Positions 1 to 11,400 of a DNA stretch of 64,000 bases are shown in pieces. The notes under the pieces were generated by a model, which was given only the letters and a program-made list of their open reading frames with translations, did not search any database and was not told where the DNA came from. This stretch comes from Hedera helix (lineage: Eukaryota > Streptophyta > Magnoliopsida > Apiales > Araliaceae). Each line of letters opens with the position of its first letter. Within the stretch, counting starts at the first letter, position 1. The translations under genes and the position numbers were made by a program. The stretch covers positions 20,433,556 through 20,497,555 of the forward strand of contig OX359270.1 of the NCBI GenBank assembly GCA_947179155.2, given 5' to 3'.

Positions 1-3000
1 ATTTCTATGTAACACAAAGGCCTTGGCTTGGTACCCTCAACTAATAATTCAATCCATTTCTTTGCTTATTTGGTTATTATAAATAAATTTTTCATCTTCA
101 TTATGTTAAGGTGTAATTTGTGATTATTTTGTATTCTGAATTTGTGTTCCAGATCTTTATGGGGTTTATATTAGACCCGTGGCTCCTTTTGGGAGTACAA
201 GTAGTAAACCATATATTGATTCGGCTTTGATTCACCGAAGCTTGCCTGATGAACTACTTTTGGAGGTAGTACTTTTTCTGACCTTGAACAATCTAGCTCC
301 ATCATTGTTTACACATATAAGTATGTTCGGTCGTTTATAGCATTTACAATGTTAATGTTCAGGGCATTTGGCCACTGCAGATAATAAGAAGCTTACATTT
401 TTTCCTCCTTAGTAATTTGGCTTAACTCGGTTAATCACAAGTGAGTTGTTGGAGAGAGAGCATTAAATAGCTGTAGACTATGAATATTTAAAGGTCAATT
501 TGTCAAAGTTTGAGTTTTTAATTTCTCCCCATTTTCCTTTGAGTCCAAATATTAACTATTGGGATTGAATGATTAAAACAGATTACTGTGTTACCACACT
601 CCATATTATATCTCTTTCGCATTTACATTTTCTGAGGATATATTATATGTTTATACAATTGGATCTGTAATGATTAAAACCTATTTCTGTGTTTCCATTT
701 TCTAGGGATATATCTTGAATATGTATGTGTTTGGCATGTTTTAAAAAGCATGCCACTCACTCTGAAAGGGAAAGCTAAAATTGGACGAAGGGATAGTATC
801 TTCTTTGTTCATGGTTCCCACATGACTTGGTTCGTTGCATACTTGCATAACACTATCCAAATCTCAAACCAAATTTTAAAGAGGAACTTTTTCTAATTAC
901 TAAAATTTTATTTCGTTTCCTAACTTTGTCTTTTGTTGTGATACCATTATTTGATATCATAGTCAGTCAGTTGTGTAGAGTGAATTCTTGTTATTTTAGG
1001 TATGCATTTAGCTTAAACTTCTAGTTCACAGTCCTTTGCAATGACGTATACACACATATGTGTTCTTTGAATTTTAATGCGCATGGACTTGCAAGCTTCT
1101 AAGATGCTTTTACAAATATCTATTGGTATATTAAGCTTTTTTATTTTGGTTTATGTGTTAAGGAATTTTTAAGTATCTACTTCCCTGGTAAATATGCATG
1201 TGCAGATTTTTGCAAGAATGAGCCCATACAACTTAGGGAGGTCAGCCTGTGTTTGTCGGAAATGGAGATACACAATCCGTAATCCCGTGTTTTGGCGCAA
1301 TGCATGCTTAAAGGCTTGGCAGGTAGCATGTTATTGATTATGAACTTTTTCCCATCATTTGCTATCTAACTTAATATATCAGAAGGTTTTTAATGAAGCT
1401 CTATGGAGTTGTGGGCAATTATAAGCTTCTACAATCAAAATATAATGCTTCATGGAGAAAAATGTGGCTTTCAAGGCCAAGGATTCGTACTGATGGTAAG
1501 ATATGACTTTGCTCACCCAGTTTTATGTATTGATGTTAGTTTTGCTTTTACTGATTTACTTGAATTTTGTGGAGTTCTTTTTAGTTTACTTCGACTTTTC
1601 TATGTTTCTCTTTCCTTCGTAGTTTCTGTATGCTGCATGTCATATGAAACTTATCAGCTATACTTTTTCCATTATATTTTGGTTTAACATGGTCTTTCCT
1701 AATTTATCTCCCTCATCATTGGTCATTTTTAATGATTTGCCTAAATGTAATTTGGAACAATACTGTTGGATGCAGACTTGTATTAATATATGTATGCAGC
1801 AGAAGGTCTAAACTATTCTCCAGAATAGTGAAAGCTGGATATGTTACTGATGATAGCTCAATATTGTATGCTAGTTTAGGGTTTTCCATCGGTATAAATT
1901 TGGTTAATGGGACCTGGTCTTTACTAAAGGGGATTTTGGCATATCTTTTCCTTGATAGTAACCAAATTAAGCTAAAATCCTAGAATCAGATTGTGATCAA
2001 AATGTTGCTCTTTGTTGCATCAGATACCTTCTTCATTATTGTTTTAGTTATGATTTATTCTCATTGAGTAAATAAGCTTTTAGCATCAACGTTGAGAATT
2101 TTATTTGAAATTTTGAAATTATTATTAGAAGTTTGTTAAGGTCTGTATTTATTTTACTTTTATTTTATAATTGTTTGCTAAGGTATCTATATATGTCAGA
2201 ATATTTAAATTCAACGTAGTTAAAATTTTGGAAAAGATTGATCTCACTCACTCTTTTCTTTGTTCTTCCTTTTATTTTCCTCGGTGGAAGTTGTAACTAA
2301 ACTTCATCATTTCATGGTTTAGTGACAACCAGCCTATCTGTGGTGGAATATATGCTTCAAGATAATTTGTATTTTGCACAAGTCCATTCCTTAATTTCTG
2401 ATGAAAACAATGAGGCAAAAGTGCACAAGAAAAATACATGCCAAAGACGTGCCAATGCACAGGAAAAGGATGTAGCATGTAAAATAGAGTATAGGCACAA
2501 ACTATAAACAAAAGGTTATTTCACTTGCTATAAGTAAATCTAATACTAATTTCTTATTGAAAAAACTAAATAACCTACATTAAGATCAATATTGATTTTT
2601 TAAAGTCAATATGAGATATTTTTAATTATAAAATTGATGTAATTCATTTTACTTTTAATGAAATAAATCTTGTAATTAATAGCATTTTTTAGATAGTTTA
2701 CGTTTTCATGAGTGTATAGCCTAAAACTAAATAAATTCATATCAATTTTGAATTTGAAAATATCTCAAATAGCTCGATCCTGTACTTTGGAACAGAGGGA
2801 GTATGATATCATGTAGCTGATGGCTGCAACAAGAAACTAATAATCTATAATTTCTGATAATCTATAACCATCCAGGTTATATAAGCAAAAACATGGATGT
2901 TTTACAATTTTTACGAATGCTAGATACATCGTGATTATGATATTGCTTTATCAATCAGATACGCACTATCAAATAGCATCTTTACTTCTCACACATCTCT

Positions 3001-6000
3001 TATGACAAAACCTCTTTTATTTAGTTATTAATTATTACTTTTAAATATGAATGATACTTTTATGTCTGAAATAAATATAAATAACTGTTACAAGTTATTA
3101 AAAACATGTCAAAAATAAGTTGGGCCATATGGCTAGGAATGTCTGAGGTATTGATGTCCACTACATGTCCAAGTTGCAATTCAAATACATTTCTAGACAT
3201 GTTTGATGTAAGAGGAATTAAGAGAGTAAAATAACACAAGGGAAAAATGTATCACCTGAGTTGGCACTTGGCAGTTACATGAGCATCTAATCATAACAAT
3301 ATGGGCACATCAGCTTGTTTAAGTTTCTGTAGTAGTACTGCAATAATCTTTTTGAGAAATGCCCTTATCTCACTGCTTAGCACTTAAAGGTAGTTATTGG
3401 CAAATTTGATTGGATTCTTAAATTTTTGTTATCTTGCATCCTATATTCTTATTGCTTCGCAGTAAACATAGATATTATTTGAAACTGATTGTGTCCAGCG
3501 TATTCATTTGTAAAGTCGTCTAGTGTAATGAATATATGTATTTTATCTATTAGGTCTATATGTCAGTAGGAACACTTACATCCGTGCTGGAGTGGCTGAA
3601 TGGAAGGTTACAAATCCAGTTCATGTGGTATACTTCTCATCTGTCTTTATCGTAGAGTGACGTAATGTTTCCACATCATTAAAGGCAGAAATGTTTTATG
3701 ATTGGCTACAAGAATTCAATACCTAAATCTTATTGCTGTTTCTGCATGTTATTTCAGGTTTGTTATTTCCGCTGCATGAGATTTTACCCTTCTGGAAGAT
3801 TTCTCTACAAGGTTAAATTTGTTATCTGGCTTTTTGCTCAAGATTTATGAGAAAAATGTTTCTTTGTCAATTGTTGTCTGATTCTGCTCATGTGCAATGA
3901 TTAGAATTCATCACACAAGTTAAAGGATGTGGCAAAATTCATGAACTTCCGTGGACCTAAAGTCGAAGGTGTTTATAGTGGCAGCTACACATTTTCCGAA
4001 GACAAGGTTTGGTTTTATTTCTTGCCAGGTTTCCTAATTGTTCAATATCACATTTCTATAAATTAATTTGACCGAGTTAGATAGAAATTACGAGTTGGGT
4101 ATTGCACCTAACATACCTGAGTTAGATGCTCTACAAGATCTTGTTTGATCTGTCAACTTTGTAGTGCTCACTTCATAATTTTCTTTTAGAAGGGTGAATA
4201 TAGATACCTTTTCTACATAGTTGTCAAATCGTGAATCATATTTTGTATCGAAAACTCTCGTATCATATTTCATGTATCGTATCGTCAATCGTATCATAAG
4301 ATACAGAAATAAAAAAAATATATAGTAATATATATTTAAACATTTAAAATACAAGCTTGACTATATAAAAAAGTAGTCGAGTAAATATTATTATAGACTA
4401 AAAATAAATTTTAAAGTTAAATAGTAGCCAAAATACTCTAAATTAATTTACTAGATATTATTTCAGTAATCTTTATAGAGTAACAAGAGAAAACGAAAAT
4501 TCAGATTTACCTTCAATCTATAAAACAAAAGAGAATAATTCAAATTAACAAATGGAGATTTATACATCTGTTTATAGAAAGTGACGTGAAAAAAATAGAG
4601 TGATATTTTCAATTAGATATAATACTCTAAAAAGTGATTAAAGGCTCATAAAGCGATATAGAATATGTTGGTGTTAGAAAATCTCTTCAGCTGAAATGTT
4701 AAAAGGCTTAAAAGTTTTATTTTTAGTCTTTTGGATCTATATGAAAACTTTTTCAAGATGGTTACTTTTAAAAATTATTATGCATTGTATCGTATTGTAA
4801 GAATCGTAAGATACAATATCATTTTAGATTTACCCTGCGATATGTATCGAATTGTCTCCGTATCGTAAGATACGTATCGCGTATTGTAAGATTCTGACAA
4901 CTATGCTTTTCTATTATAGGTTGAAGCTGCTGTTTTGTATCCTGGCTTACGTCCCACTGTGTGGAGAATCCGCTTAAGGTATAGTAAAATTTTTGGTTGC
5001 ATAGTTATGAAATTTAATGCTTAAGTGAGCTCAACTAAAACTCTCCTTCCCTCCTTTCTGTCTCCATATCTCTTTCTCTCTCTCTATATATATGTACTAC
5101 ATAAATGAAAAAAAGTTTTTTTTTAATTCCACTTGGGCTTTAGAAAAATAATTATTTCTAACTAAGATACATCTCTTAATAGTCTCAGTAAATTTCGCTG
5201 TGGGAATATTACTGTTCAAAAGTGGGACTCTCCACTTTATGCTTCTTCAAGTATGTGAGCCAAAATTTATGATTTTCTGGTAGTTGACTCAGTTTTGTGG
5301 TTGTAATTGGGAGATGAATTAACGTGATATGAATTATCAATACTTGATGTTTAAAAATGACGATTACTAACAAAAAGATAATGATATTTGCTATATTCTG
5401 TACCTTCTTTCCATCATTAGCTTCTTTGTTGTTGAACTTACAGTACTTTTTGAGTTTAATTCCCTCCCACCCCCCACATTTACCGTAAAATCATCATGCT
5501 GTCCATATTGTTGAATCTAAGTTTGGTGGATATGTTCCTTCAACAGGTTAAGGGGTACAATTTTAGGGGCCAACAATCGGATGGATCTACTTTCAATCGT
5601 TACAAGTGGTGTGAATGACAATGAGATTGGTGGCCCTAGTGAAAATATTCTTGGAGTTATAGAAGGTTGGCAGGAGGATGAAACACACAACCCAGATGTG
5701 CCAGCTATTTCACATAAGAGGGGTCTAACACCCTTTGTCTTTGTTCCATTTGAAGAGGTAACTTTCATCTTCCATTTAAGTTTTACCTAATAATAGTATA
5801 TTTCATTTAAATATTTCTTGGTTTATGAATAACTTTAAACCATTAAAACACCTTTTCTATGTTAACTTCTCATTTGTTAAAGTCGAAAGCAATCTTTTGA
5901 ATGTTCTAATTATAAACTATCGTCCAAGTTCCCAATTTTCTACAGGAGGATAAAAGATATTGTCTTGGTTTCAGTTGATCATTGGTTAGAATTAACAGAT

Positions 6001-6032
6001 TTGAAGAAGAAATTAAAGAAAGGAGAGAGAGA

Positions 6033-6075
<43 letters not shown>

Positions 6076-8397
6076 GATGATGCAGAACAAGTGGAACCGG
6101 GGAAAGGATAATGAGAGAGGGATCGAGAGAGGAACATGAAAATGATTAATAGAAAGAAGTTTCAATGGGTTGCTAGGGAACTCTAGTTGCCTAGCTTTCC
6201 GTGTACCACGTCATTCTGAATTGTTGTACAAGAACTAAGATACCTTTTGCATGCACCATAGGTAGCGTTTCTTGTACTCGATTTCGTTCCGTGTAACCAG
6301 TCGATTAGCATTCCTGGTGACCTCGATTTCAATTCATACCCATCCTGGGTTCAAAAGGTTCCCTTATATAACCAATTAATTAGCAAAAGATAACTGCTAT
6401 CCTTACTACCAACTGGATAAAAAATAACTATTATCCTTATTCTACATTTCTACTAACAACTAGATAATAAGAGATAACAATAATGCTTTGGTAACTAAAG
6501 AATTGTTACTAAAAGCACATACATAATTATGTGTATGTTTGTGGTTGGTTATAAACACTGACTCTACCCAAGTATGATGAATCATTAACTAGTTATATAT
6601 TGACACTCCATTTTGTATCGATATTTATACAACCATGTTTTGTCACTATAGCATTATTCAATAAATAATAAGAATTATGTTACTAACAACCAGATAACAA
6701 CTTTACTTTAGCTAAATAACTACTATCGTTAGTGAGATCATGAATTCATGATAGATATGCTTCCAATACTTTGCCTGACTTTACGTGTCGTGAGTTTACC
6801 AACTAGTATGCCTATTTATAATTTTTATTTATTTATTTTGACGAAGAAAAATATTTAAATATATGAACTATTGGTTAAACTACTCTGAAACAGTAAAAAA
6901 GAGGTTATGACACAATTATCCAACTTGTCTTCTTCACTTTGTCGATGGACCGTATAAACTAAATATCAGTAACTATTCAATCTTTAAAAGAATTATAAAT
7001 TCGCTACAAAGGGATCAATCCAAAGATACAATACGAAAGCACATTTAACAAAATATTAACTGACATACAAGTTTAGTGTTTACATGGTATAATATGGTTG
7101 TAGAAAAAGTTATGATCATGCCCAAAATTCTAATACCTGATTAACAAATGGTAAAACACTGAACAGAATGAACCTCTTCAACTTAGTTATTAAACTAGCC
7201 ATTTCTGAGGGGCATTTTCAACACACCTAATGTCAGACTCTGCTGAGGAAGAGTATAGCATTTTCCTAGCTTCTTAGATAATATATAATGCACCTTATAT
7301 GTAATTTACTTTTGTTGGTCTATGATATTGAAGTAACTCTGTCTACCTAGAATGTTACATACAATCTATGTTGTACGGACTTGGATGGAGTGCTCGATTG
7401 GACATGTATTTTGAAGAGTCTGATGGCCTAGTTTGTTATTGTTGCATGTAGCTGGTATAGTCGCCTTGATGTTGCCCTTTTGATCAAGGTTATCAATTAG
7501 GCGTCCAAGCGGTTGGCCAGTGTCGAGGCGAGGGAACGACTTCGTCATAGACTCAAAGGCGTGCGCTTTGGACTCTAAGTTGTCACCTTGGGCACCTAGG
7601 CGATGCCTTGGATGAATTCCTTTTAAATCGAATGCCAGAGGGAGGAATTGATGAGATGGAGATATTAGGGTTTACTTAAGCACATACCTGGGTTTCTATG
7701 CTTCCGGCACCATTGACGACACTTTCAAACTCTCTTCTTCTTCACCTTTCTCATCCTCCTTCATGCGGGCTGTTTTCTCCTTCTCTCCTTCTCTCCTTGT
7801 TGCAGCTGCTGCTAGATGTCAAATTGAAACCCTTAAACATCTCTGTCTCCTGTTATGACCATCAGTGGGCTGCTATTTTTATTTTGCAGAGTTTTAGTTG
7901 GGCCTTGTCTAAAAAACATAATAAGCTCAAGCCCAACTTTAACATTCCAAATGTATTTACTGCTTAAGTTTAGTTTATGTATGAAATTTTTTTTGTATAT
8001 ACCAACTTACAATTGTCTAAAAAAATGTGTAATTGATAGATTAAAAATTTGTAGAGTTTCCTGTTTTCTTTCGGAAAAAAAGAAGAAAATATTACAACTA
8101 ATGAATAAATTTTGAATAATATTTATGTTTTACTTGTATTATAATATATTTATTTATTATTCATGAAAATAAAATATTATTTAATATAAGAAATAATAAT
8201 TTTAACTTTTAATTCTTAATATTTTTATAAATAATTTAATTCTTATTTTTTTACTTTACTATTGAAGTTAAATTTACCTATCCATCTACTTGGTTTTTTT
8301 GTTTTAATATATGTTTGAGTCTATGAATTGTAATTTATTATTTATTGTATGTACTTGTTTGTGAGTAATATTTTATGCTTAGTGTACCTGTGAATTG

Positions 8398-8478
<81 letters not shown>

Positions 8479-11400
8479 TGTATAAAATGCATATCGTAAA
8501 TAATCTATTGCTTTATGGATGGCTAGTCGGGCGCTTAATCGACTAGTCGCTTAAGTAGTTGGCCACCAACTCGCCTCTACTTAGCGCCTTAACAACTATG
8601 CTTTTGACAAGTTTGTTTAATTGGGGTTGACTGCTAGTATATTGTCAGGACACAAACTAGTTTTATCGATTTCTTGAATCTCTTGCTTTTGTATTTGTCT
8701 TTAAAGAAAAGTTTCTTGTAGTGTTTCTTCTTTTTGTGAGAAAACGAATAGTCACATTCATCCTTGCCTGAATATTTGATGAGAAGATTCGACTTGTTGC
8801 AAGCCTTTTCAAACATTTGGGCCTCCTTGTTAAAATCTTTGAAGAAATTTTTTTTGTTGCACAAACTTTGTAATGCTCGCATTACATTTTGATGAATGTC
8901 TCTGAGAGTGATTTGTACCAATGTTTTTCCTTTCATTTCCAATTGTTAGAGTGCTTCTTTAATAAGAGGATCGGGAATTGAATTTAAGTATATTTGCTTT
9001 AAATTTGGATCATCAAGTCCACCAAGCAGATAAAATCGCTTTGACATTTGTCGAAAGTGTTTATCTAAATCTTTTGGGAAGTTAGAATAGCACTTCATTT
9101 GGAAATATTCTTCCCTGACTGTATTTGTAACATGTATTGGATTTCCCAAAAATTCATTGTAAAAAAGTCCAATGAATTGATGGATATCAGGCATTTTGTA
9201 AATTTGAATGTGACAATATTCATGGAGTCCTTCCCTCCATTTCTTTAGTGCGCCTTACCATTTTGGCTATAAATCTCTTGGTCACATCTTCAATTATAGT
9301 ATTGGGCTTCTGGAGTTCTGTTACACACCAAGATGTGAACTCCTGCATTTTCCCCCTCCATTTGGTTGGAGAAACATCATCAAACGTGAAGAACATATTC
9401 TTGTCCGAATATGATTGGGGAATAAATGAATCTGGTGGCATTTCTCCTGTTGCTGGTGGAGCATCATTATCAGATGGGGGATCTTCCAAAACTTCTTTCA
9501 TTTTAAAACCAGGAGATTGATTCATAAACTGTGGAGGTAAAGACCTTTGCCTTTGTGAATCATCATCTTTATATATGTCTTTTGTGCTTTGGTCCGATTC
9601 ATCCAAAGAAATTGATTGCTTGAAATTCAAGGACTTTTTTGTCAACCTTTTTTACATGATTCTTCAAGAATGGGGCCACAGGATTTTAGTCCATCATCAT
9701 TTGTGTAGGAGCCTTGGAGGTGTAGGTTAGAATGTTTCAGAGGGTTCAACTTTTTCCTTCATCTTATGAAATGAAGGATCTTTTTGTTGAAGCTTGGCCA
9801 ATGGCTTCTTGCCATAAGAAATTGAAGTTTTTCCAAACATTTTTGATTTTTCCTAACTCAGTTGTGTCAGTTATGACAAGGGGTTGAGTGATTTTGGTAT
9901 AAAAAGATGGTGGGGTTAATGACCAAAGTGTGAAAGATATATGGAAGTGTTGAGTTCATGGATGGTTTGAGGTGAAAACCTCGTTCAATATCGGCTAGCT
10001 GGGCTTTTAGGCTTTTTCGTTTCTCTTTCTTGACTGGCAAGGGATTTATTTTCATGTATCAGTGATAAAATCTCATGATGTAGAGAATCAATTCTTAACT
10101 TGAGCTTCCCTAAAGATATTTGCAAAGAATCCAAACGCCTAGTTAGTTTTTGCTCTAGTCTGCTCTGACTTTGCTCAGTCCTTTTAAGAATACCGTTTTG
10201 TGCTATAATATTTTTTGATTGCTAGTTTAATACAGCTTCAGCATGTAAAACTTGCTCTATGGTGCCATTAGGAAGAATAACTTCTGGATCAGAGATCTTC
10301 CATTTGTGACTGACTTTATTTGCTTTATCAAAATGAGTTCCTAATGGTTGAAACTCATTATCTTGATCTAGCCGGGGTGCTAATCGAAACATAGCAATAG
10401 TTTCTCCTTGCCTTTGGACTGATTTTACCAATGACCCCTTTAGTATACGCCAAGTCTTCAAGTAATAATGCTGCAAAGGAGAACATGGCTGGGTGCTTCT
10501 GTCATCATTGGGGAACCTCTTGTAGGGTGATGCGTTGTGCTTTTTGTTTTTTCGTCTTTCTTTTTGAGTTTTTATCAGGGTCCTATCCAATCAGCTTCTT
10601 CAAGACATTCTGTACAGTGGCAGACGTTAAAATAGCAATGGCCATTCAAATCTTTGAACATATAGACTAGGGTTCCTTCTCCATTAAAGGAGATAATAGG
10701 CACATGGTCACAATCTTCTTATGACATGTAAGCCTCTCTATTACCAACCTGGGTAGGGAAAAGCCTCTGGAAATGCTTTTGATCATTACTTTTCTTAAAA
10801 ATAATTTGCGTTTGTCCTCATGAATTCTTGGAGATGGGGTCCGTATTCTTAATCGGTGTTGGTTGCTGGTGTTCTTCTTCATAATTTGTCACCCATGTTT
10901 CAGGCAACAACTTTAGCAGTTCCTGATGAAATATTTGTCTAGGATATGAACACAAGATGGAATGTGTAGAATCAATGTTGATTAGTAAGGCCTAAACTGG
11001 CTTGAAACGTGAGACTGATTAGGCCTTGCTGGTTAACATTGATTCTACACAAGTTCTATCTTGTGTTCCTATCCCTAGATAAATATCTCGTCAAGAATTG
11101 CTGAAGTTGTTACCCTTGTCAGGTGTCGGACATGGGCACTTTAAGGCGAAGTGTAACATAGCATAAAATATAGATCTAAAAGACATGTTATGAGATAATA
11201 GGCTCTGGAAGCACTTACTAATGACTTAACCAGTGTGAATGTCTTAAGATGGGGTATAAATTGATCTAACAACTTGGCACACTGGCAGCTAATATTTTCT
11301 CTCTTTTTATTTTACAATACTAATGTTTATAGTACCTATTCTGAATATTTTTTCAAATCTTTATTCTTGTTGACCCAATTATCCATCCTCGGCTTTAGCT

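Noticed and set aside
1403..1983. ORFs of 94 and 83 codons in the left region
   Set aside because: They overlap an F-box exon in the wrong frame and then read through intron sequence.
7698..8115. ORFs of 89 and 86 codons
   Set aside because: Inside a hAT element without transposase motifs; pyrimidine-rich low-complexity translation.
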